Translations under genes and position numbers: made by a program
In this document: positions 35,131-46,229 of the stretch, piece by piece
Layout of the letters: every line of letters begins with the position of its first letter
Numbering within the stretch: the stretch's first letter is position 1
Source: Erythroxylum novogranatense
Lineage: Eukaryota > Streptophyta > Magnoliopsida > Malpighiales > Erythroxylaceae
Direction of reading: 5' to 3'
Length of the DNA: 64,000 bases
Assembly: GCA_029891385.1 (NCBI GenBank)
Contig: CM057230.1
Coordinates: forward strand, 31,079,402-31,143,401
The notes under the pieces: generated by a model
Told to the model about the DNA's origin: nothing
What the model saw: the letters and a program-made list of their open reading frames with translations, nothing else
Databases searched by the model: none

Positions 35131-35871
35131 TGTATGTATGGATACGTTGGAGAAGTACAATGCCCGTTTGGATTGTAAGCAAAAGACAGTGAAATTTGAT
35201 TTGGGCGATGGCAGAAGAGTGGTGTTTATTGGAGACAGAAAAACAGGTCCGCCCAGAATTATTTCAGCATTAACAGCAGAAAAGATGATGAGGAAGGGTT
35301 GTGAAGCGTTTTTTGTCTATGTAGTGGACACCAGAGCAGATAGAGGGAAGCTGGAGGATATTCCAGTGGTCAGGGAATTCTCGGATGTCTTTCCCGAGGA
35401 ATTGCCAGGATTACCGTCAGCTAGGAAAATTGAGTTTCCCATTGAGCTTCTCTCAGGTACTGAACCAATTTCAATTCCGCCCTACCGAATGGCTCCGGTG
35501 GAATTGAAGGAGCTTAAGGAGCAGTTGGAGGAGTTGTTGGAGAAAGGGTACGTTAGACCGAGTTCTTCACCTTGGGGAGCTCCGGTCCTATTCGTGAAGA
35601 AGAAAGATGGCTCGTTAAGGATGTGTATGGACTACAAGAAGCTGAATCAGGTCACTGTGAAGAACAAGTATCCGCTTCCTCGCATTGATGATCTGTTTGA
35701 TCAATTGCAAGGGGCGAAAGTCTTCTCTAAGATAGACTTGAGATCGGGTTACCATTAGTTAAGGATTAAGGAGTCGGATGTGCCAAAGACTGCTTTCAGG
35801 ACTCGGTATGGGCATTTTGAGTTTTTGGTTATGCCTTTCGGATTGACGAATGCCCCTGCAGCCTTTATGGA
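35131..35871 (+). pseudogene. Ty3/gypsy (Tekay/Del-like) protease-RT fragment
   Basis: Reads from the end of the protease ([20 protein letters not shown]) through [17 protein letters not shown], the linker typical of chromoviruses, into reverse transcriptase ([67 protein letters not shown]). One in-frame TAG at 35756-35758 follows; the same frame continues ([26 protein letters not shown]) until an abrupt end at 35871, before the YVDD catalytic box. Apart from that stop it is undamaged, so it is younger than the hAT host copy. Confidence 0.92.
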
Positions 35872-35963
35872 TGTTGGGATCGGGTCCGATAGGTTTAAGA
35901 GCTCGTCGCTGGCGCAGCCCGAGAGGCCACCTCGGGAATAGGAATCCGGGACCCGGCCCAACA
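35872..35963. repeat. 92-bp GC-rich module with inverted ends
   Basis: TGTTGGGATCGGGTCC at one end and GGGACCCGGCCCAACA at the other form an imperfect 16-bp inverted repeat. It terminates the 897-bp insert. Its opening resembles the left edge of the LTR at 54596 (TGTTGGGAAATCGGGTCCGA). Confidence 0.75.
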
Positions 35964-38438
35964 ATCTTGCTGGTGTTAAGGGTAATATTACTTCTTGCAT
36001 AAAAGTACCACTTGATGTGTGTGATACAATTGAAAAATATTTGCAGCAACAGATAAAAAAAGAAAAATAAAGAAGCTCATGATATATCTTTTGAAGATGA
36101 TGAAATACCACAAGTATTAGATAAAGGAAAAAAGAAAAGTTACTAATGAGATAGATTCTTATTTTTCTCTAAGAACTACTACTGTTTCTCAACCTAGTAT
36201 AAAAAGTGTTTTGGTTGATAAGGACGTTGTTTTACGATGTAAAAGAGCATGGTCTAGAGGGTTCTATGATTCATGTATTCCTTTAAATGCTTTAAATTCA
36301 CCATATTTTTTAGAAGCAATAAATGCTACAATAGCAATAGGTCCAGGATTTAAGCTACAATCTTATTATGACCTATGTGTGCCTTTACTTCAAAATTTAA
36401 AAAAAGAATGTCAGCTAATTGTGGATACATGTAAGTTAATTAGGAATCAATAAGATGTACTATTATTGCAGATGGGTGGACAGATCAAAAACAAAGAACC
36501 TTGACTAATTTCTTGGTTTATTGTAATACGGGAACAACTTTTATTAAGTCTATTGATGCTTCTGACATGGTAAAAAGAGTTAATACTTTATTTGAATTGT
36601 TCTCTAAAATTGTCGAGTGGGTTGGACCGAAGAATGATGTGCATTTTGCTACAGATAATGCAGTTAATTATGTATCAACTGGGTACTTATTACAATCAAA
36701 GTATGGGCATATTTATTAGTCTCCATGCACTGTTCATTGTATAAATCTTATTTGAAAAGATATTAGTGGTATGGATCATATTTTTAGTCTTGCTTCACAC
36801 GCATCTAAGATCATAATTTTTGTGTGTAATTATGTTACATTTTTTTCTTGGTTAAGAAAGCAAGAAGATTAGGTTGAGATCGTGCATCTCGTTGCTACCA
36901 AGTTTGCAACTACATTTATTACTTTGAAAAGTATTTATAAACATAATCAACTACTTCAAAATTTAGTGACAAGTAAACAATTTTCAAGTCATAAATTATT
37001 AAAGAGTAAAAAAGAAAAAGAAGTTTGTGTTATTATTCTAGATAATAAATTTTGGGATGCTTGCTTGATCATTGTGAAAATTGTGGCTCCGCTTATAAGG
37101 CTGTTGAGGATTGTTGGCTCGGATGAGAAGCCATCTTTGAGGTATATATATAATGGTATGTATAGAGCTCACAAAATAATTATAAATCTTTTTAAAGGAA
37201 AGGAGAAATTGTACAAGCCTTATATTATATTATCGATTGACGATGGGATAAGTATCTTACTCAAAAAATCTACTTAGAGCTTATTTTCTCAATCCTTATT
37301 GCTTATATAGTGGGGAAGCACGTACAATTAATATTATAGGCAGTTTGTTTGATGTGATTAAATGTAGAGGTATTTTCTCTATTGAAGAGCAATCACAAGC
37401 GATAAAAGAAATTAAATTGTATCATGAAGGTTTAGAGAATTTTGTTAGATCATCAACAAGGAGAGAACTTGTGATGAAAAAAATGCAGTCAAGAAAATTT
37501 TATACTTTTAATTCATTATTTACTTATTAATAATATATATTTTATCATAACTATTAATTTAAAATACAGATGAGTAACGGAGATTATTCGGTGACAGTGC
37601 TCCAACATTGAGAAAACTCGTCATTAGGTTGCTCAATCAAACAACTTCTGTATCAGGTTGTGAACATAATTGAAGTATTTTTTAACGTATTCATATAAAG
37701 AAACAAAATCGTTTGAAACATCAAAGACTTAACGACCTTGTTTACGTTACTTATGATATGAGAATGAAGAATAAGTATTTTATAGTTTTGTTTTTATTTC
37801 AATAATTTTATTTTTATTATTGATTTTATAATTTCTCTATTATGTACTAAGAGCATTTATTAAGAAAAGAATATATGATCTAGTTGATATTGATTGTATC
37901 GAACATACTAATTTTTGGATCGAAGAAGAAGAATTATCGCCTGATCTTGATTATAATGAACTTGAAAAGACGATTTATGAAAAAAAATGCATTTGTCACA
38001 ACGAATGAATTAAGAACATCTACTGATGGTCAGTTCAAGTCTTATTTTGATCATATTTAAGTTAAAATTATACTGTATTATAAGTTTACAATTGAGAATA
38101 ATTTCATACATTACTAATTTGTAATTTATTTTAAATAGTGTTGAAGAATTTGGAGCTTTTGATGATGATGAGACATAACATCCTTTAGAAATACAATTTT
38201 GATTTTTATTGTTATTTTAAGTTTTATATTAGACTCATTTATTTAATATTAGTTTATTATATAATAGTAGACATTGTTTTATTTTTATTTCAATAAAATA
38301 TTTTATTTTATTTATTCTTGTGAGTTTTACTTCTTATTTATTATATATCGTTTTATAGCGATTGACTACTAATTGAATTTCTAAACCTTAAACCTTTCAT
38401 TCGACCAGTTTGATGTCCAGTCCAGTTTTTAACACTCT

Positions 38439-38625
38439 CATCCAATTGGTAGCTATTTTTGTAAACTTATTTGGTTAAGATTAACCCACTAGGCCCACTA
38501 CAAATTCAATCTCAATCATTTGACATAGTTTATGAGAAATTGTCTGAAATCTTCTGATATTCTCACTTGATAAAATCTAAGCAACAATTGAGTTATCACC
38601 ATTTTAGAAAAAAATAATGGATAAT
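38439..38625. repeat. Possible continuation of LTR fragment copy 1
   Basis: CAATTGGTAGCTATTTTTGT aligns weakly with AATTGGTGATCTTTGTACAT at 42206, suggesting the hAT element split an LTR fragment. Confidence 0.4.
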
Positions 38626-40931
38626 TGTAACATGCCATTTTTTCCATATTAAGGGTTAGAATCATAGAATACTGAATATGAGAGATATTATTGACAAACT
38701 AGGACATGCATTTCATGCTTGTGCAGCATACATACATGTGAATTTGATAATTGCACACATTATAATAACTGTACATACACTCATTTGACATTTATCAGGT
38801 ATAGTTGATCTTAATTGATCTATAAATGTGATTATATTGTGAATTATGGATATTATATGTCTTGAAAATTGATTTGGTGAGTAAAATTATTGACCTAGAA
38901 TTTTTGGTAAAATTTATGAAATTTTGGATTATAAAAAATGCCAAGTGGTAAGACAATTGATAAATGATAATAGAAATAAGTGACGAAAGGTAATATAAAT
39001 ATTGACAAGTGGCATAGAAAATTGGGTGACAGATTGTTTGGAGATTTAGAGACAAATGGACTAGATGTTAAGAGACATTAGTTCGCTTAAGAAAATAAAT
39101 TATTAATATGGTTATTTAAGTGGTAAGTGTCATGACACTCACCAAGCATTTGTTTACCTTGCTTTTAAACCCATCCCACGATATTTACATTTTGAAAAAC
39201 CATCTTTATTTTTTGTCTTTCATTTTTGCCATATGCTCTCTTCATCATCTTTTTCATTTTCTTCACTCACGACCATCTCACTCTCACCCTCATCACGTTG
39301 AGTTCTTGCTATCCTTCACTTGTTTCTTCAAGAGCCTTATTATCTCTTCATCTTGTAACTAAATACATAACCTATTCCTCCTTGAAAGATCGATGATCGT
39401 GTAAAGCTTGGAAAGCTAGGGTTTATGTGATTTTGAATAAGCTTGGAGTTTTATCAAGTAAGTTATACATTAATCTTCATGGGTTGTTTAAATATAAACA
39501 TACGTGATGATAGTTTGAAGGTGAAATGATCATGATAATGGAGTTAAATATATGTTGTAACGTGGATGAAGAAATAAGTACGTGTATGTCATATTTTTGT
39601 GTATAGGATGAGTGCAGGAAAATGATGAATGAATGTGTATATTATGTTCTATTTTTTAGAGTATGAAAACCATGGATTATAAGATGTTATGTAGATGAAA
39701 TATATTGGGATTTAAGGTATAATGAAGGTGAAATTTATGTTTAAGAAAGGTGTTTGAGAAATGTTCTTGAAATGAGAAGAAATAAGATTTATGTATGATA
39801 GTAAATAATGAAGATTATGTTATGTTTTTGTATGATTGATAAACAATGGTTCATGGATGGTTTCGTGGATGTTATTAAGTTAAAATTTGAGGTGATAATG
39901 AAGAGGAAATGATGTAGAGTTGATGAACTATGTATAAGATGGTTTGAATGTAACATATAGGAGTTGAAAATCTGGAAAAGTGAAAGAAGAATTACTGGAA
40001 TATGTTAGCTGTAGTATTTTTACGGAACATGTATCTATATTTTAGCCATATCTTGATCTATAAATATCTAAATGGGATTATTTTTATTTTATATTAAACT
40101 ATAGACATATGGATACAATTTTCATGAGTAATCAAATTCTAATTCTATCTCTAAGTGTTTCCAAATTTGGCTTGAATTTGAGTATAGTGTACTGTCGTAG
40201 TGTGAGAACAGTTTGTAGTATTTTAGGTAAAACTTGCAGAATACTGAACCAAATTGTATAGCATTGATGTCGTTAAAAACTTAAGACATATAGGAACATT
40301 GTTTTATAAGAATGTATTGGCTACATACCTCATTTTGTTTGTCAAAATCTCCATGAAAATTTGACCCAAAAATTTATTTTGAGAAAAGCTAGACTTTGGA
40401 AGAACAAAGCTGGGATTTTTCGGATGAAAGCATCCCATGATGGTGGGAATAGGTTAGACATCAAATATGCTTGTTTTATGTATGGTTTGGGACAACAAAT
40501 GGTTAGGCACTTTCATATGATACATTTAGGCTTGAATGAAGCTTGAATTGAACCTAGAATGATGCTTGAATAAGGGATTAAATATATTATATGTTTAAGT
40601 TGATGGATGAGGATATAAATTCAAGAATGGATTGTTATTTACCAAGTGTTCAGATCCAAAATTTGGAGATGTTATAAGAATAAAAGTGATCCTATGAAGG
40701 ATAATGTGATCCAAAGAAGGTGAATGATGTGTATTATGTAAAGGAGAATGATAAATTAGATATTTTGTGATCTTTTAATGCTTAAATGATTGAACGATGA
40801 ACTTAGGATAATCTTGTATAAATGAAGCGTAAATACAAGTTTAATTTAGATGTATATGAGTTATGAAATATGAATGACATAAGATGAGAATTAAGGAAAT
40901 ATATCCGAGATTGTCATTGAACATACATTAT

Positions 40932-40977
<46 letters not shown>

Positions 40978-41830
40978 GTATATGATTGAGTATTCATAAA
41001 AATGTGCAAATTAGTAATGTGTAAATGTGTATGTATTGCATGATATAGAAAAGCAATTACAGCAACAACACCCAGACATTGCCTGAACGTTAAGGCAATA
41101 GCTATTTAGAGCATACTGTGAGTAACCTAGATGATCTCACATTGATTTATTATTTTGTTTAAATTCTGAACTGGATTATTATGTGATGTGAATGTATTGA
41201 TTCTGGACATTGAATGTCCGAAACATTTGATGCATGAATAATATATTGGAAATGCTCATTGTATGTGAACTTGACAACATATGTGATACTTAACTTAATT
41301 ATTGAATGTCGGACCATGGTCCGATAGTGAATGTGAATGTGAAAAAAAATTGAGCACAAGTGAATGAATGAATACTTATGATGCAATTTACTACATGAAT
41401 GCATGATAAGATAAAAGTAGTTATGATCGGAGTCGCCAGTGAAAAAGAGCTTAAAGCTCAAAATGTGGTAAGAGCCTCTGGCTCACTTTGTATAATGAGC
41501 CTTGTACCCTCAACGGATAAATGACAGTTATTAATGAGCCCAGTATCTACCATGAATACGGGACAGTGCAAAAAACACTCGATCACAATAAATCAATATG
41601 GAAAAAGCATAATGTTTTGGGTGAATTATCATTAGGTGTTTGTGTTATCTCACTTATATTTTTGTCTCCAATAAGCCTATAGATTTATTGTTGGCATTTT
41701 AAAAGCATTCTTGGATTACAATTTACCTATTCTTTGCATACCTATAGTCCTAATTGTTGATTGATTTATGAATGATTTTAGGATGGTTTGAAGGGTACTT
41801 CGGTTAAACTACCATCCTTATGGACTTAAC
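38626..41830 (+). mobile_element. Long degenerate LTR-like region, probably Ty3/gypsy
   Basis: Opens TGTAACATGCC, the usual start of chromovirus (Tekay/Del) LTRs in plants. It continues with phrases I associate with such LTRs (a GCCAAGTGGTAAG block at 38940, GAGCCTCTGGCTCAC at 41470, CTCAACGGATAAATGACAG at 41508, GAGCCCAGTATCTACC at 41538). No coding region occurs in 3.2 kb apart from short chance frames. The right end is eroded, so a solo LTR is likely but unproven. Confidence 0.5.
40935..40979. repeat. (CA)n(TA)n microsatellite
   Basis: About 16 CA units followed by about 6 TA units. Confidence 0.97.
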
Positions 41831-41924
41831 TACTTAAGTATTAGAAGTCTTGTTCTCGAGAACTAATGTTTTGATAATAAATTAGAAAAAATAATACACA
41901 CTTGATGAGTGTACGGATAGAGTT

Positions 41925-42250
41925 TGAGTTGAACTATAAGGCCTATTAATCTCTTACAGGTTTGCATACTCCAACCCATGTAAGATATCTAATTAATCAA
42001 GAAAGCTAAGTCCGATCAATGTAGGATTTAAATATGTAATGAAGTAGAGTCCTAATCAAATACTAGCTAATTTACCTAGCTAGAAGATGTTTTATTTAAC
42101 TATATTTAGAATAGTTAGATTCCAATTATACATTAAAGGGAGGGATTGTAAATAAAAGAAAGTCACCCAAGGTAAATTCTCATAGCCACTTTCATTAAGT
42201 ATAATTGGTGATCTTTGTACATACTTATTATCTTTCAATTTTATTAGCTT
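41925..42250. repeat. LTR-type fragment, copy 2 (uninterrupted)
   Basis: Homologue of 32620-32905 without the hAT insertion; contains CCTATTAATCTCTTACAGG, GTAGAGTCCTAATCAAATAC and AGGGAGGGATTGTAAATAAAAG. Confidence 0.65.
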
Positions 42251-45200
42251 CAGAATCAAGATAACTTTACCGAAAATACCTCTAAGCTATTAATAATTAT
42301 TTTTACAGGTCTATCAAATTGACATCAATCCACCAACACGAATTCAATTTATATCAGGATATATCTTTTTATATTCACTTTTACTCAATTTCAAATAAAA
42401 TTTATAGGGAATAAATCAATAAACATGTTCTTTCTTAGAATAAAAAAAACCATGAGCTTAAACTGACAGTATAACATCATGTTGTGGAGTATGATTTATA
42501 AGATATCAATGAACATATTTAACCTACTATAGATCTTTTAGAAGCATTATGATAAGTATTTCAAGCGTTATAAATGATTAACCATTGCTTTTCTAGAGGT
42601 AGGTCTCTTCTGAAAATAACTTAAGAATTTATACTAAAATCACGTAGGTAAATTTTTTACCTATTTGACTGGATATTATAAACACATATTAGAGACTAGA
42701 AACTTGTCCAACATGAATATCTCCTAATGTTCTTCAATTGTCAAAATTATTTTTGCAATATTGTAGTGATGAAGATTTAACAGGGGACATATCTTTAAGC
42801 TTCTAGGGTCTTTTAGTAACAATATGGTACTTTTTTTTCTTTTTTCTTTTTTTGAAAAAACGTGATAGTTTGATTATGTTAAGTTATTGATGGTTGTAAC
42901 AAAGTTCTCATGCACCCATTTCTTAGCTGGGAGCAAGAGACTAAGGTTGTGTTGGATTGCCTTTAAAAATAATTGAATGACAGATGGAGATTGACATGTC
43001 TATTTTTTCCATGCTTTAAATGGGTCTAAAGGGATAAATTAATTAAGATATTCAGAAACCAATTTAAGTAAAGACAAAATTCTTTATATATATTCAATCA
43101 ATAAATAATCCACATCTTACGTACAATAATCTATAAATGTGAAGAAGAGTAAACATAAGTTTTCATGCGTAGTTCATATAGCTTAAGAATATTGGGCCTA
43201 GGGCATTTTTAGACAAAATATACTTTAAACAAGGATCTAGCCCAACTGCTTGTTGTTCTTTTCTAAAGCCGACTTTGAACACAAAAGTTGAACATGTACA
43301 ATAAGAATAGTCAAAGTCCAAGTCCAAGTCCAAGTCTTTATTTTGAAGTAATTGGCGTGCAAATTACTTTCTTTTACACCTTGCCTTTCCGTGAAGATTG
43401 GAGGACAAGAAACAATTTAGTATCTACGTCAAGCTTGACTTGGAACCAAACCCAAATGCAAATTTGGAACCAAACCCAAATGCAATTTAGTATCTACGTC
43501 AAGCTTGACATTGAAAAATGGACAGTGAGTTTCTGGCCACCACATGAGACTTGGAGACGCCATTTTGATCTTTTTATCCTTTTAAGAAGACTGAGAACCA
43601 AAAAGGGTTAGTCGAACTTTGTTGGCTCTGTCTTTGCCACGCTAAGACAAGCAAATACAAAAGCCTCTTCCACATATTTGCTTCTGTCACTCACGACAAC
43701 TTCACACTAGACCCCCAAGTTCTTGTTTCTTTGCATCTTTGGGTCATAAAGTACACTTCCCCAATTCTCTCCACTCCCAATTCTTTCACTGTCTCTGAGC
43801 CTACAAGCCTCAACAAGAACCTGACAACTATTATATTTATGTTTTCGTACTCTACTTTCCCATAAGTCCAACCCCTGACATCCATGCAAATGGAGGACTA
43901 ATTCAAGCCCTTTCACTTATCTGGAAGAAAACAGGCGGTGACGTACCGTGCTCTATTTGTAATTTTGTATTTACCACCCAGCAGAAAATTCTGAGATTTC
44001 TTTCGATATTAATGGTCACTATATATAGTAGCTGTAAATGGATATGTTACTCCCAGCTCTGCAGTTTAATAATTTAACTTAAAAGGAAACGGATTTCAGC
44101 TACCTAGCTAGTGCTATAATCTCTTAGATATCACGTGATGTTAGTGTTCATAAAATGAATGGATATACATGATTTATAGACTTGAAATGCGTGCTTTCTT
44201 GTTTGCTTGCTCAAATGGGTACGATTACAACATCAGATGATTTTAACTAGACTGACGATGGTATGGGAAGACCTCAGAGAATTTCTGATACAACAGAGAA
44301 GGGGAGAAAGTATGTGAAATGCTGACAAAGTGTTAAACTGTTTCAAACAAATCCAAATTGTGACCGTAACGTTGATCTCAAAATGCTTCTCCACTCTGGT
44401 CCAGAAGTTAGAATATGAGAATTAAACTAATATGTGGTTCTAGAACTAACAACCAATTTATGATATACCCGGTCACATTCATGCATAATTGGTCTTCTAA
44501 AAACGCTTTCTTTTTGCCTGTCTTGAGTGTTAAAAACTGAGAACGACCTAAGAGGCTATGATTATATTATACAAATTCGCACTAGTTGCCAACCACATAT
44601 GAGCCGCTACATGTGGTATCCAATAATACCAGCACTTAACTAATGTATAAATCACAAACGAGTACTGCAGGCCAAGCAAGATTCGCAGCTTTTTGTTGAC
44701 GTGTAGAAACACCATTACTTCAGTGATGGCTCCGATCCCGAGTTTAGTACAAAAGATGTTTAACCCTGAGACGAGGTGAACTCCCCCTTGTCACCAGCAT
44801 ATGCTATCTTGATTGTGCACTTTCAACATGTATTAAAAAAAGGGTTTATTCCTCTACTTTTTGTGATGGACATTCCATCATCTACAGTTGATAAGGTAAA
44901 CATAAACTACAGGATGTTAAAGTTACGACCTTGTCAATTATTAGTCTGCGAAAGGTACGCCTTGTAAAAGTTCAAAATGATCTAGTCCAGTCAAGTGGCA
45001 TAGGATTCTAATCTACTAGCAATCCACATGTTATTTGTCCTTTTGAAAGGGGTTACTGCAAAAGAACCACACAGAACCTTCCCACCATCATAAGAGTCCG
45101 AGGAGAGTGTGAAAGGTTCATGTGGAGGGTGGGACATAGAAGCAATGGACTTTAAAGAAGGGTTGATGGTAAGAGTCCGCAAAAGGCAGTGAGTCTATGG

Positions 45201-45914
45201 TTGGCTTAGGGGTTTGATAGGGGTAGAGATTTGCGGTTAGTCAATCAACGGGGAAGCATCCGTGCAGCATCTTCTTTCCTTTGAAAAGCATCTTCCTTTA
45301 CTTGGCATTTTGACAACTTTTGGCCACTTACCTAGATGTTGACCTGCATGTGTCATTCGCTTACCGTGAAAATGAAGGGTGTGAGGTGAGAAAGAGAGAG
45401 AGATGAGAAGGAATTTGGAGCGTTCAAAACATGTAACTTGTAACACCTTGACAGGCAAGAGCCAAGAAGATACGGAAACCTGAAACCATTGCCATGATAA
45501 GGAAAAAAATTAAAAAAAAAACAAGTATACATCACCTTGTTTCTCTACCAACAGCCATGATTGTGTAATAAAGGGCTAACCTTGTTGCTTCATTTTCAAT
45601 ATTTGGAAGATTACAAGTACAAATCATTGATTTTTAACACACAACAAAGAAGCAAAACACGTAAAAACTGTTAACTTACTTCAAAGAGGAAGTAATTTTG
45701 TCAGCTAGAGAATACAAATCTTGGAAGTTGTTAACATCTAAAGCAAACTAGTTTGCAACCTTTATTTACTGATACAAACTGTACATGAAGCTTCTCTTGA
45801 AACACTCTTAAAAAGGTTGCTAATTCAAACAAGAAAACAAAGAAACTGTTAAGTACTAAAAAGTAAACCAAATAACAGGAGGTGAAATGCCCTCCTTAAA
45901 ACTTTATCGATCAG
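42251..45914. other. Gene-free region
   Basis: 43195-43510 is the second copy of the dispersed repeat with short internal duplications (AAGTCC runs near 43313; GGAACCAAACCCAAATGCAA twice near 43441-43485; AGTATCTACGTCAAGCTTGA twice). CACTATATATAG near 44018 is TATA-like but no gene follows. 44100-45900 has scattered short frames without family resemblance. Confidence 0.5.
43195..43510. repeat. Dispersed repeat, copy 2
   Basis: See 31525-31710. This copy has an extra segment and internal direct duplications. Confidence 0.6.
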
Positions 45915-46229
45915 TCAATTGGCCCTTTCAACATGGCGTATGAAAACAGTCTCCAGATCAGGAGGAGTAAAGAACTCCCTAACCCCGGTATAGTTGCACT
46001 TCAGAGTTGCTTTCCGCTTCCTTGGAGCCGGAGGACACGTCAATCTTGAAGGTATTCTCGTTTCTTCACTAGTCGGCGTCGTTGAACACTCGTCAGTTTC
46101 GCTCTCTTTCTCCAACGATTTTGTGTATACAGGCTTTAAGGGCGCTCTTAAGGCAATTCCGGCGATGACCCATTTTTTACCGTCAAATTCCAAGCCGCCA
46201 TCTACTTGAGGCTTCTCAGAAAACCCCAT
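45915..46229 (-). CDS. SMR: SIAMESE-related cyclin-dependent kinase inhibitor (SMR6-like)
   Basis: A single-exon gene for 104 residues. Plant SIM/SMR proteins bind CDK-cyclin complexes in the nucleus and promote the switch from mitosis to endoreduplication, often under stress. Conserved parts are all present: N-terminal [19 protein letters not shown], central [20 protein letters not shown] followed by the basic PPAPRKRK signature, and C-terminal [13 protein letters not shown]. Length is typical (about 100-130). The ATG at 46229 is in good context (AAAACATGGGG) and no upstream in-frame ATG is evident. Upstream lie a leader rich in CT (46230-46500) and a 1.6-kb intergenic region. Assignment to SMR6 or a near paralogue rests on the GKKWVIAGI start and is less certain than the family. 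Confidence 0.93.
   Translation of the reverse strand: MGFSEKPQVDGGLEFDGKKWVIAGIALRAPLKPVYTKSLEKESETDECSTTPTSEETRIPSRLTCPPAPRKRKATLKCNYTGVREFFTPPDLETVFIRHVERAN

Larger units (their letters stand above)
35067..35963 (+). mobile_element. 897-bp TG...CA insert with ATCTT target duplication
   Basis: The insert begins TGTTGGACCCCGAATTC and ends GGGACCCGGCCCAACA. ATCTT precedes it (35062-35066) and follows it (35964-35968): a perfect 5-bp duplication. Skipping the insert and one duplicate joins the zinc finger to GVKGNI in frame, giving EHLAGVKGN, a standard hAT junction. Contents: 64 bp of leader, 741 bp of Ty3/gypsy pol, and a 92-bp GC-rich module (35872-35963). The two ends are not copies of each other, so it is not a normal pair of LTRs. 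It is either an internally deleted gypsy element or a non-autonomous element that picked up a pol slice. Confidence 0.85.
34918..38180 (+). pseudogene. hAT transposase (DUF659 type) remnants
   Basis: Starts with a BED-type zinc finger (CIFCSTTFKGGGIYKMKEHL, about 35010-35066). After the foreign insert the frame resumes GVKGNITSCIKVPLDV (35970-36020). The DUF659 region follows: FLEAINATIAIGPGFK at about 36310-36360, TIIADGWTDQKQRTLTNF near 36460-36510, DNAVNY at 36655. The long middle section runs 36882-37277. A hAT C-terminal dimerisation domain is recognisable, broken by stops, at about 37575-37790 (GDSAPTLRKLVIRLL, NRLKHQRLNDLVYV). A DDDE-rich tail ends near 38180. Several frameshifts and stops make it non-functional. 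Confidence 0.85.
32906..38438 (+). mobile_element. hAT transposon, about 5.5 kb, degenerate
   Basis: Left end AAGGTTTTAAAACCAGGACC and the reverse complement of the right end (GAGTGTTAAAAACTGGACTG) form an imperfect terminal inverted repeat, with further copies of CCGGT/GACCGGT-like words near both ends (32920-33050, 38400-38430). Inside lie the broken transposase (34918-38180) and a foreign 897-bp insert (35067-35963). The 8-bp target duplication expected of hAT elements is not clearly preserved. Confidence 0.75.

Noticed and set aside
43288..43916. Frames of 64-107 codons around 43.3-43.9 kb
   Set aside because: Lie on a dispersed repeat with internal duplications; no recognisable domain.
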